Source of the DNA: Marivirga arenosa
Lineage (GTDB): Bacteria > Bacteroidota > Bacteroidia > Cytophagales > Cyclobacteriaceae
Assembly: GCF_030503895.2 (NCBI RefSeq)
Contig: NZ_CP129970.2
Span: 3,209,001-3,273,000 of the forward strand
Reading direction: 5' to 3'
Length of the DNA: 64,000 bases
A program made the position numbers and the translations under genes. The notes beneath the pieces were generated by a model. The model ran no database searches and had not been told where the DNA came from. It saw only the letters and a list, made by a program, of their open reading frames with translations. Below, piece after piece: positions 10,392-18,763 of this stretch (positions within the stretch are counted from its first letter, which is position 1; each line of letters starts with the position of its first letter).

Positions 10392-11729
10392 ATGAAGCGT
10401 ATATTTTTAATCTTTCTTATTTCGGCAGGAATAATTTTTTCATGCTCTGAAAAGCCTCATCAAAAAACAAAGGTTGAGGCTGCAGACTTGCATTCCCTGA
10501 TGCAAAAAGTAACAGATATTACTGTTCACGATATTTTTTCACCTCCTGTAGCGAGTAGAGTATATGTTTATCCTTCGGTAGCTACCTATGAAGTTTTGGC
10601 TACTAATGATTCCAGCTATAAATCTTTAGGGGGTCAGCTTAATGGTTTAACTCCTATTCCAAATTATACCAATGAGGAGGTTAATATTGATATAGCCAGT
10701 ATATATGCTAATTATTTAACCTCAAAAATGCTGATTTTTTCCGAGGATATGTTGGAAGAATGGTTAGCAGAGTGGAAGTTGAAACTTGAAGAAAGGGGAT
10801 TGACAGAAGCGGAATGGGAAGCGTCAATTGCTTACGGTAAGCTAGTTCACGAGCACATAAAGGCTTGGGCTAATGAAGATAATTATAAAGAAACTAGAAC
10901 AATGGCTAAACATCCCTTAAGTGATAAGCCAAATCATTGGGAGCCTACACCGCCTGCTTATATGGCTGCTATTGAACCGCATTGGAATAAAATTAGGACA
11001 TTCGTTCTAGATAGTGCAGATCAGTTTGTTCCTCAACCTCCATATCAATTCAGCATGGAGAAAGGTAGTCCATTTTATAAAGAGATGATGGAAGTGTATG
11101 AGGTAGTTAAAAATGCTAACTCTGAGGAGAAGGAAATTGCTTCTTTTTGGGATTGTAATCCTTATGTGATGAATGTAACAGGCCATGTTATGTTCGCGAC
11201 TAAAAAAATAACTCCTGGTGGACATTGGATGGGAATCACAAAAATAGCAGCTAAAGCACATGATTCTGATTTAATGGAAAGTAGTTATGCTTATGCAAAA
11301 ACAACAATTGCTCTTGCAGATGCTTTTATTGCTTGTTGGGATGAGAAATATAGGTCTAATTTAATAAGGCCTGAGACCATCATCAATAGAAGAATTGATG
11401 AAGATTGGACCCCAACATTACAAACTCCCCCTTTTCCTGAATATACGAGTGGTCATAGTGTGATTTCTACAGCTGCAGCTAATGCTTTGACTGATGTTTA
11501 TGGTGATAATTTTCATTTTGTAGACAGTACTGAACAAAAATATGGCTTACCATCTAGAGAATTTGATTCATTTATGGAAGCTTCCAGAGAGGCTGCTATG
11601 AGTAGATTATATGGAGGAATTCACTACCGTAAGGCCATTGAAGAAGGTATTTGGCAAGGTCAGCAAGTTGCACAGGAGATTAGAAAAAAAATAACTTTTA
11701 GAGAAAATAATTCAATAGCAATTAAATAA
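10392..11729 (+). CDS. Vanadium-dependent haloperoxidase / PAP2-superfamily lipoprotein
   Basis: A 445-residue lipoprotein (signal ending IIFSC). I take the ATG at 10392; a GTG directly before it is also in frame. All three phosphate/vanadate-binding motifs of the acid phosphatase/haloperoxidase fold are present in order: KX6RP (Lys319 to Arg326-Pro327), SGH with His355, and SRX5H (Ser404-Arg405 to His411). The fold either removes phosphate or, with bound vanadate, oxidises halide. Sequence alone does not decide between them. The gene lies between the FG-GAP pair and trehalase with gaps of only a few bases, so it is expressed with them. Dephosphorylation of an imported sugar phosphate or modification of a surface partner are both possible (inference). 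Confidence 0.88.
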   Translation: MKRIFLIFLISAGIIFSCSEKPHQKTKVEAADLHSLMQKVTDITVHDIFSPPVASRVYVYPSVATYEVLATNDSSYKSLGGQLNGLTPIPNYTNEEVNIDIASIYANYLTSKMLIFSEDMLEEWLAEWKLKLEERGLTEAEWEASIAYGKLVHEHIKAWANEDNYKETRTMAKHPLSDKPNHWEPTPPAYMAAIEPHWNKIRTFVLDSADQFVPQPPYQFSMEKGSPFYKEMMEVYEVVKNANSEEKEIASFWDCNPYVMNVTGHVMFATKKITPGGHWMGITKIAAKAHDSDLMESSYAYAKTTIALADAFIACWDEKYRSNLIRPETIINRRIDEDWTPTLQTPPFPEYTSGHSVISTAAANALTDVYGDNFHFVDSTEQKYGLPSREFDSFMEASREAAMSRLYGGIHYRKAIEEGIWQGQQVAQEIRKKITFRENNSIAIK

Positions 11730-11730
11730 G

Positions 11731-13347
11731 ATGAAAAAATATCCTAACTATTTCAGTCTTTTATTTTTACTATTATTAATCACTTTTTCATGCGATGAAA
11801 TACCTGAGAATGAGGTTAAGATTAGTAATGAAAAAGAAGATTTTCTAGAATTTTATGATTCTGAATTATTTAAAAGAGTTCAATTAGAAGGCGTATTTGA
11901 AGATTCGAAGACCTTCGTTGATTGTACTCCAAAGTCTGATTTTAAGAAAATTAGAATCAGTTACATGGCTGAAAAGAAAAGGAAGGATTTTGATCTTGAA
12001 AAATTTGTTTTGAAGCATTTTGAACTTCCTGAAAATCCACAATCAAATTTTAGTTCAGATGATTCAAAGGATATGTATGAACATATTGAGAGTTTATGGC
12101 CAGTTTTAACAAGGCCAGCTGACTCTGTAAATAAATCATCTTTAATACCATTACCAAATCCATATATAGTACCAGGAGGAAGGTTTAGAGAAATTTATTA
12201 TTGGGATTCTTATTTTACTATGCTTGGTCTTAAAGCATCTGGGAAGGATGAACTAGCAATTAATATGTTAGATAATTTCGCATTTCTTATTGATAGCTTA
12301 GGTTTTATTCCAAATGGAAATAGAATTTATTATTCAGGAAGAAGTCAACCACCTTTTTTTGCTTTAATGGTTGATGAGCTTACAAGTGATAATCGTTCTC
12401 AATTTATTTCTTATTTACCCTATTTAACTAAAGAGTATAATTTCTGGATGAAAAATAGTGGGCAGTTAACGGCTGAAAATCCAGCATCCAAAAGAGTTGT
12501 TTTATTAGAAGATGATATCGTTTTAAATAGATATTTCGATGAATATGCAAAGCCTAGACCCGAATCATTTAAGGAAGATTATGAGCTTGTTAAAAATAAT
12601 AATTTAGATTCGGTAAAAGCTTATCGTGATTTAAGAGCAGGAGCAGAATCAGGTTGGGATTATAGCAGCAGATGGTTTGCTTCTCCACAGCAAATGAGTA
12701 CTATCCATACCACGGATATTATCCCAGTTGACTTAAATGTATTATTATATTTCCTTGAAATTAAAATTGCGCAAGCTTATAACTGGGATGAGCAATTAGA
12801 TAGTGCTGATTATTACCTCAAGAAAGCTAATTCCAGAAAACAGGCGATTAATAGTTTATTATGGGATGAATCTAATAAAAGGTATGCAGATTATAATTAT
12901 AAGGATAACGAGCATACTGATGTTTTGAGTATGGCTACAGCCTATCCGTTATTCGCTAAAATTGCTCCTAAGGATAAGGCTAGAATGGTATTAAAGCAAG
13001 TTAAAGATAGCTTATTGTTAGATGGAGGATTAGTAAGTACTACCAATGAAACAGGTCAGCAATGGGATTATCCTAATGCCTGGGCTCCATTGCAATGGAT
13101 AGGGGTAAATTCTTTCTTCAATTACGGTCAGCATGAAGAAGGTTTGGGTATAATCAACAGATGGTTAAGCTTAAATGAAAAGGTTTATAGAGAGACTGGA
13201 AAGATGATGGAAAAATATAATGTAGCTGATACCAGCTTACAAGCAGGCGGTGGAGAATATCCTTTACAAGATGGTTTTGGATGGACAAATGGCGTGGCTG
13301 TAGCTATGAAGAAGATTTTGGAAGAAAAGGAAGCAGTTGTAGAATAA
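11731..13347 (+). CDS. Trehalase, GH37, lipoprotein
   Basis: A 538-residue enzyme that splits alpha,alpha-trehalose to two glucoses. Both family signatures are intact: PGGRF at residue 148 leading into the YWDSYF block, and QWDYPNAWAP from residue 444. The expected catalytic acid lies in GWDYSSRW (Asp310), and the MMEKYN block near residue 492 supplies the likely base. The N-terminus is a lipoprotein signal ending TFSC, so the enzyme acts in the periplasm or at the cell surface and not in the cytoplasm. Length is normal for bacterial trehalase. It starts one base after the PAP2-like stop and precedes a sodium symporter. The name treA would fit, but I leave the symbol empty because cellular side and orthology are not proven. 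Confidence 0.95.
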   Translation: MKKYPNYFSLLFLLLLITFSCDEIPENEVKISNEKEDFLEFYDSELFKRVQLEGVFEDSKTFVDCTPKSDFKKIRISYMAEKKRKDFDLEKFVLKHFELPENPQSNFSSDDSKDMYEHIESLWPVLTRPADSVNKSSLIPLPNPYIVPGGRFREIYYWDSYFTMLGLKASGKDELAINMLDNFAFLIDSLGFIPNGNRIYYSGRSQPPFFALMVDELTSDNRSQFISYLPYLTKEYNFWMKNSGQLTAENPASKRVVLLEDDIVLNRYFDEYAKPRPESFKEDYELVKNNNLDSVKAYRDLRAGAESGWDYSSRWFASPQQMSTIHTTDIIPVDLNVLLYFLEIKIAQAYNWDEQLDSADYYLKKANSRKQAINSLLWDESNKRYADYNYKDNEHTDVLSMATAYPLFAKIAPKDKARMVLKQVKDSLLLDGGLVSTTNETGQQWDYPNAWAPLQWIGVNSFFNYGQHEEGLGIINRWLSLNEKVYRETGKMMEKYNVADTSLQAGGGEYPLQDGFGWTNGVAVAMKKILEEKEAVVE

Positions 13348-13415
13348 AGAAATAGTGAAAGATGAAAATTTGAAGGGATTGGCATGAAATGAATTTTAAT
13401 TAAATCTATGGAAAG

Positions 13416-15098
13416 ATGAAAGAAATCGGTTTAAGCCTTATTGATGGTGGTATTATAATAGTTTATCTAGTTGGTATCATCTGGTATGGTATTAAAAAAG
13501 GAAAACAAAAAACATCAGAAGATTACTTTTTAGCAGGTAGAAACATGATATGGCCCATAGTAGGGATATCATTATTTGCAGCGAATATAGGAAGTAATAC
13601 ATTAATTGGTTTAACATCCGAAGCTTACAATACAAATCTGGCTGTCTACAATTATGAATGGATGGCTGCGGTAGTACTAGTTTTCTTTGCCATTTTCTTC
13701 TTGCCTTTTTATTTGAGATCGAAGGTATATACTATGCCTGAATTTTTAGAAAGAAGATACGACAGTAGATCACGATATTATTTCTCTTCAATTACTATTA
13801 TAGGCAACGTAATTATAGATACAGCCTCTGGTTTATATGCGGGTAATTTGATATTGAAAATCATTTTCCCTGAATTAGATTCTACTATTATTATTTTAAT
13901 ATTGGCGGCTGCGGCAGCTGCTTATACTATTCCAGGGGGATTATCCTCTGTGGTTCATACTGAGGTAATTCAAGCCTTACTTTTGTTCGCAAGTTCAATG
14001 GTATTAACCTATTTCTGTTTTTCTGAAGTGGGGGGTTGGTCAGGTATGATGGCAGGCTTAGAAAGCATTCAACCACAAGGCAAAAACCCAGATGAAATTT
14101 TGAGCTTAGTTCGTCCACTTGAGAGCGAATATATGCCTTGGACAGGATTGTTATTTGGTGTACCTCTACTTGGATTTTACTTTTGGGCGAATAATCAATT
14201 TATGGTTCAGCGTGTACTTAGTGCAAAGGACATTAATCATGGTAGGTGGGGAGCTATCTTTGCAGGTTTATTAAAGCTTCCCGTGTTATTCTTCATGGTA
14301 ATACCAGGTATTATTGCAATCGTTATTTTCTCAGGAATGGATATTAGTCCCTTGAATTACTATATGAAGACCGATGCTGGTGAGGTTTTATGTACTAATC
14401 TTGCAGATTGTCCGAACATGACTTATCCATTATTAATCTACAGCTTACTACCTACTGGCTTATTAGGTATAGTGATAGCTGGTTTATTAGCAGCGATGTC
14501 CTCTAGTATTAGTGCTACACTTAATTCATCCTCCACACTTATCACAATGGATTTTGTAAGAAGTATAAAACCTGATATGAGCAGTAAGCAATTAGTGAGA
14601 ACAGGTCAAATTGCCACTTTGGTTTTGGTATTATTAGCAGCACTTTGGGCACCTCAGATTGATAGGTTTGGTTCCTTATTCGATTATTTACAAATCATTT
14701 TAGGATTAATTGCACCCCCAATAGTAGCAGTATTCCTAATGGGCTTATTTTGGAAGCGTGCAAATGGTCATGGAGCTATTGCCGGATTAATAGGAGGATT
14801 CATGATTTCGGTCTTCATTATTTTATCGAGTGTGTTCGATTTAGTGCCTGCACTAAATGATATTCATTATCTTCATAAAGCACCTTTATTGATGCTAGCA
14901 GTAATGCTTATACAAATCATAGTGAGTTTAATGACTGCTCCTCCTGCAGCTGAAAAAACTGATGATATGGTTTGGTCAATTCAAATATTTAGAGCCGAAA
15001 CAAAAGAGCTTGAAGGCTTGCCTTGGTATAAAAACTACAGAGTATTGTCATTGCTTTTACTTATTGTGACAGCTGCAATTGTCATTTGGTTCTGGTAA
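13416..15098 (+). CDS. Sodium:solute symporter (SSS/SGLT family), probable sugar uptake
   Basis: A 560-residue inner-membrane carrier with about 14 hydrophobic segments. Family hallmarks include DYFLAGRNM after helix 1, the FAANIGSNTLIGL helix and YTIPGGLSSVVHTEVIQ in the middle. Sodium-coupled SSS carriers of this branch (SGLT-like) take up hexoses. It lies between trehalase (68-base gap) and the alpha-glucosidase (25-base gap). The reasonable reading is that it carries glucose or a small alpha-glucoside released by those enzymes. The substrate is inferred from context only. Confidence 0.93.
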   Translation: MKEIGLSLIDGGIIIVYLVGIIWYGIKKGKQKTSEDYFLAGRNMIWPIVGISLFAANIGSNTLIGLTSEAYNTNLAVYNYEWMAAVVLVFFAIFFLPFYLRSKVYTMPEFLERRYDSRSRYYFSSITIIGNVIIDTASGLYAGNLILKIIFPELDSTIIILILAAAAAAYTIPGGLSSVVHTEVIQALLLFASSMVLTYFCFSEVGGWSGMMAGLESIQPQGKNPDEILSLVRPLESEYMPWTGLLFGVPLLGFYFWANNQFMVQRVLSAKDINHGRWGAIFAGLLKLPVLFFMVIPGIIAIVIFSGMDISPLNYYMKTDAGEVLCTNLADCPNMTYPLLIYSLLPTGLLGIVIAGLLAAMSSSISATLNSSSTLITMDFVRSIKPDMSSKQLVRTGQIATLVLVLLAALWAPQIDRFGSLFDYLQIILGLIAPPIVAVFLMGLFWKRANGHGAIAGLIGGFMISVFIILSSVFDLVPALNDIHYLHKAPLLMLAVMLIQIIVSLMTAPPAAEKTDDMVWSIQIFRAETKELEGLPWYKNYRVLSLLLLIVTAAIVIWFW

Positions 15099-15123
15099 TA
15101 ACTAAAAAAAGAATTAATTATTT

Positions 15124-16770
15124 ATGACTTGGTGGAAAGAAGCTATAGTTTATCAAATTTATCCGAGAAGTTTTAAAGACAGTAATGATGATGGTATAGG
15201 TGATTTACCTGGCATCATTAGCAAATTAGATTATATAAAATCTATTGGAGTTGATGTGGTTTGGCTGTGCCCCATATATCAATCACCTAATGATGATAAT
15301 GGTTACGATGTAAGTGATTATAGAGAAATAATGACTGATTTTGGTGAAATGTCAGACTTTGACAAACTCCTTAACGGTATCCATGATAGGGGGATGAAAT
15401 TGATTATGGATATTGTCCCTAATCATACATCTGACGAGCATAGATGGTTCAAAGCTTCTGCCGAAAGTGAAGATAATCCATATCGTGACTATTATATTTG
15501 GAGAAAATCAGAAGATGGTAATCTACCCAATAATTGGCCGTCTTTTTTTTCTGGAAATGCTTGGGAATATAGTAAAGAGACAGATGCTTATTACCTTCAT
15601 TTATTCTCAAAAAAGCAACCTGATCTGAATTGGGAAAACCCCAAAGTAAGAGAGGAGATTTATGATATTATGCATTTTTGGTTTAAGAAAGGTATAGATG
15701 GCTTCCGAATGGATGTAGTAAGTCTCATTTCCAAAAAGCCTGGTTTACCAAGTTCAAAATCGAATGTATTTACAGAAATCATCTCAGATTATTATGCAAA
15801 CGGTCCTAAAGTTCATGAGTATTTAAAAGAAATGAACCAAGAGGTTTTGCGACATTATGATTGCATGACTGTAGGCGAAGGACCAGGGATCACATTAGAT
15901 AATGCGCTTAATTATGTTGGGAAAGATAGAGGAGAACTAAATATGATATTTCACTTTGGTCATATGTATATTGATAATGGACCAGGCGGTAAATATGATC
16001 CAATCCCATATGATTTAGTTGATATGAAAAAAGTCTTTAACCAATGGGATGAAAAACTTAAAGATAAAGGTTGGGGAAGTATATTTTTAGGAAATCACGA
16101 CTTTCCTAGAATTGTATCTCGCTTTGGCAATGATGGAATGTATTGGAAGAAGTCAGCTAAACTTCTTTCAACGCTTTTATTAAGTATGAGAGGAACTCCT
16201 TATATTTTTCAAGGGGATGAAATTGGAATGACCAATGTGGCCTTTGAATCTATTGATGATTACCAGGATATTGAAACCTTAAATAGCTGGAAGGATGCAA
16301 TGGAAAAAGGAAGTGATCCTGAAAAATTCATGGAATTGGTTCACCAACAAAGTAGAGATAATGCAAGAACCCCATTTCAATGGAATAGTGAATCGAATGC
16401 TGGATTCAGTAATGCTAAGCCATGGTTGAAAGTCAATGATAACTTTGAATTAATAAATGCTGAGAGTCAGGAGGAAGACCCTCATTCTGTATTGAATTTC
16501 TACAGGAATATGATTTCCGTTAGAAAGAAAAATCCAACATTAGTTCATGGTGATTATAAATGTTATTTAGTGGAGGATCCTGAGTTATTTATTTTCAATA
16601 GATGGGATGAACATCATAATTATTGGGTTTTGCTAAATTTATCTGATAAGCATAATACGCTTTCTTTTAATTTGCCAGAAGAAATGACCTTATTAATTAA
16701 TAATTATGAGGAGGTAAATGCATATAATGAACTTAGACCTTGGGAGTCAAAAGTCTATAAGGTGAATTAA
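15124..16770 (+). CDS. GH13 alpha-glucosidase, oligo-1,6-glucosidase type
   Basis: A 548-residue alpha-amylase-family enzyme that starts with WWKEAIVYQIYPRSF and has no signal peptide, so it is probably cytoplasmic. The catalytic triad is visible: nucleophile Asp197 in GFRMDV, acid/base Glu252 in VGEGPG, and Asp326 in GNHDFPR. The QPDLNW motif (region V) marks the oligo-1,6-glucosidase subgroup. Val198 straight after the nucleophile is the residue usually linked to alpha-1,6 preference, where alpha-1,4 enzymes carry Ala (family knowledge). It is the last gene of the trehalose-type locus and would finish hydrolysis of imported alpha-glucosides. Confidence 0.93.
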   Translation: MTWWKEAIVYQIYPRSFKDSNDDGIGDLPGIISKLDYIKSIGVDVVWLCPIYQSPNDDNGYDVSDYREIMTDFGEMSDFDKLLNGIHDRGMKLIMDIVPNHTSDEHRWFKASAESEDNPYRDYYIWRKSEDGNLPNNWPSFFSGNAWEYSKETDAYYLHLFSKKQPDLNWENPKVREEIYDIMHFWFKKGIDGFRMDVVSLISKKPGLPSSKSNVFTEIISDYYANGPKVHEYLKEMNQEVLRHYDCMTVGEGPGITLDNALNYVGKDRGELNMIFHFGHMYIDNGPGGKYDPIPYDLVDMKKVFNQWDEKLKDKGWGSIFLGNHDFPRIVSRFGNDGMYWKKSAKLLSTLLLSMRGTPYIFQGDEIGMTNVAFESIDDYQDIETLNSWKDAMEKGSDPEKFMELVHQQSRDNARTPFQWNSESNAGFSNAKPWLKVNDNFELINAESQEEDPHSVLNFYRNMISVRKKNPTLVHGDYKCYLVEDPELFIFNRWDEHHNYWVLLNLSDKHNTLSFNLPEEMTLLINNYEEVNAYNELRPWESKVYKVN

Positions 16771-16853
16771 ACTTCATTAAGTTTTAGTATAATATTTTTA
16801 CCGTTTACAAAACCAATCTTTTGTTTTTGATGAATTAGCTCTAATTTCCGTCA

Positions 16854-16988
16854 ATGGAAAACGAAAAAGACTTTGAGGACAATCATCCACCAGTTTTAGG
16901 AAAGTGGAGTAGATTCTATTGGCTATTGATCATTGTATTGACTAGTCTAATCATTTTGTTTTATTCTATAACCCAATATTTCAAATGA
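16854..16988 (+). CDS. 44-residue single-helix membrane protein, probable small symporter accessory protein
   Basis: A short frame from ATG 16854 to TGA 16986-16988. It reads as a charged, acidic N-terminus with a PPVLGKW segment followed by one hydrophobic helix (about residues 22-41) and ends in YFK. Its stop overlaps the start of the next gene as ATGA, the classical sign of translational coupling to a sodium:solute symporter. One-helix small subunits are known next to some SSS carriers. I infer the same role here: helping assembly or activity of the symporter at 16985. It is below the length that most gene callers keep. Confidence 0.7.
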   Translation: MENEKDFEDNHPPVLGKWSRFYWLLIIVLTSLIILFYSITQYFK

Positions 16989-18664
16989 GTTTAATTGATT
17001 GGATTGTCCTTTTTGGTACGCTATTATTAATCGTTGCTTACGGAGTTTATAAAACTAGAGGCAGTAAGAATATTGAATCCTATCTCAGAGGGGATAATTC
17101 AATGAAATGGTGGACGATAGGTTTGTCCATTATGGCTACTCAAGCAAGTGCCATTACCTTTTTATCTACACCTGGTCAAGCCTTTGAAAGTGGAATGGGC
17201 TTTATTCAATTCTATTTCGGCCTCCCTTTAGCTATGATCATCTTGAGTATCTGGGTTTTGCCTATGTATTATAAGCTTAAAGTTTATACCGCATATGAGT
17301 ACCTTGAGTCAAGATTTGATCTTAAAACCAGAATATTAGGAGCTTTCTTATTCTTGGTTCAGAGAGGCCTGGCAGCTGGAATTACCATATATGCTCCTTC
17401 TATTATATTATCTACCATTTTAGGTTGGCCATTAGTGTATACAACCGTTATTATTGGCTCCTTAGTTATTGTATATACAGTAAGTGGTGGAACCAAAGCT
17501 GTAAGTCAAACTCAAAAACACCAGATGATCATCATGATGGGAGGTATGATTACTGCTGGTATTTTTGTAATTCACTTACTTCCTGATGACATTGGAATTG
17601 TAGAAGCTACGCGCCTTGCAGGTCATATGGGTAAGTTAGAACTGATTGATACCGAATTAGATCTTAATAATAGGTATACTCTATGGACTGGCCTGTTAGG
17701 AGGACTATTTGTAGCGCTATCTTACTTTGGGACAGATCAATCTCAGGTAGCCAGGTATTTATCAGGTAAATCATTGACTGAAAGTAGGCTAGGTTTAATG
17801 TTTAATGGCTTATTAAAGATTCCTATGCAATTCATAATATTGTTTATAGGAGCACTTGTATTTGTTTTTTATCAGTTCAATCAATCACCTGTATTCTTCA
17901 ATAATGCTGCGAAAGAAGAAGTCTATTTAAATCCCGAGCAAAAAGCGAAATATCAAGAAGTTGAACAGAAATATGCAGAGCTCTTTGAGGAGAAAAGAAA
18001 ACAGGTAGAGTTACTTTCTGAAGCGAAGGGAGATGAAGTAGAGCCTATTAAAGCAGACTTAAGTATTATTCATAAAAAGGAGGAAGCTTTAAGAAATGAA
18101 GCTAAAGGTATTATTAAGGCCACTAATGAAGATTTAGAAACTACTGATACCGATTATGTCTTTATAACCTTCGTAATGGATCATTTACCCAAAGGAATTA
18201 TTGGGTTATTGTTGGCAGTGATTTTCTCAGCAGCCATGTCCTCCACTTCATCTGAATTAAATGCTTTGGCATCCACAACTATAATTGATATTTATAAGCG
18301 AAATATAAATAAGAATGGCAGCGATAAACATTATTTAATTGCGTCTAAGCTGTTCACCCTATTTTGGGGACTAGTGGCTATATTCTTTGCTACATTTGCT
18401 GGACTACTAGATAATTTGATTCAAGCTGTAAATATCTTAGGGTCAATTTTTTATGGAACAATTTTGGGGATATTCTTAGCAGGCTTCTTTATTAAATATA
18501 TAAAAGGGAACGCTGTTTTTGTAGGCTCATTAGTAGCACAATCTGTTGTTTTATATTTCTACTTTTTTACTGATATGGCCTATCTATGGTTTAATGTGAT
18601 AGGCTGTGCAATTGTAATTTTAGTAGGCTTAATCTATCAGTATATTAAAAATAATAGGCAGTAA
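16985..18664 (+). CDS. Sodium:solute symporter (SSS family) with coiled-coil insertion
   Basis: A 559-residue inner-membrane symporter. The N-terminal half has the SSS pattern (YLRGDNSMKWWTIGLS, then TAYEYLESRF, then YTVSGGTKAV). Unusually, residues about 300-387 form a long hydrophilic segment rich in Glu and Lys (AKYQEVEQKYAELFEEKRKQ and on) that should be a coiled coil between two helices, before the conserved IFSAAMSSTSSELNALAS helix. The start overlaps the stop of the 44-residue protein by four bases. The substrate is not evident: sugar, sialic acid or an organic ion are all possible in this branch. It is separated from the trehalose locus by 83 bases and may be a distinct unit. Confidence 0.9.
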   Translation: MSLIDWIVLFGTLLLIVAYGVYKTRGSKNIESYLRGDNSMKWWTIGLSIMATQASAITFLSTPGQAFESGMGFIQFYFGLPLAMIILSIWVLPMYYKLKVYTAYEYLESRFDLKTRILGAFLFLVQRGLAAGITIYAPSIILSTILGWPLVYTTVIIGSLVIVYTVSGGTKAVSQTQKHQMIIMMGGMITAGIFVIHLLPDDIGIVEATRLAGHMGKLELIDTELDLNNRYTLWTGLLGGLFVALSYFGTDQSQVARYLSGKSLTESRLGLMFNGLLKIPMQFIILFIGALVFVFYQFNQSPVFFNNAAKEEVYLNPEQKAKYQEVEQKYAELFEEKRKQVELLSEAKGDEVEPIKADLSIIHKKEEALRNEAKGIIKATNEDLETTDTDYVFITFVMDHLPKGIIGLLLAVIFSAAMSSTSSELNALASTTIIDIYKRNINKNGSDKHYLIASKLFTLFWGLVAIFFATFAGLLDNLIQAVNILGSIFYGTILGIFLAGFFIKYIKGNAVFVGSLVAQSVVLYFYFFTDMAYLWFNVIGCAIVILVGLIYQYIKNNRQ

Positions 18665-18719
18665 GGGAATACAGTTTATTGCTCAATAATAATTGAGAGA
18701 AGATATTTTATTTTTAGTT

Positions 18720-18727
18720 TATATTTG
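18720..18727 (+). promoter_or_regulatory. Probable -7 promoter element for the TPR-PD40-OmpA gene
   Basis: TATATTTG matches the Bacteroidota -7 consensus TAnnTTTG exactly and lies 36 bases before the ATG at 18764. No convincing -33 TTTG is found at the usual distance, so only the -7 half supports it. Confidence 0.4.
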
Positions 18728-18763
18728 GAGGTTTAACTAGCTAGTTGTATTTTTCTAATCTTT

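Noticed and set aside
16769-16784. Hairpin AAACTT/AAGTTT after the alpha-glucosidase
   Set aside because: Only six A/T-rich pairs and no clean T-run; too weak to call a terminator.
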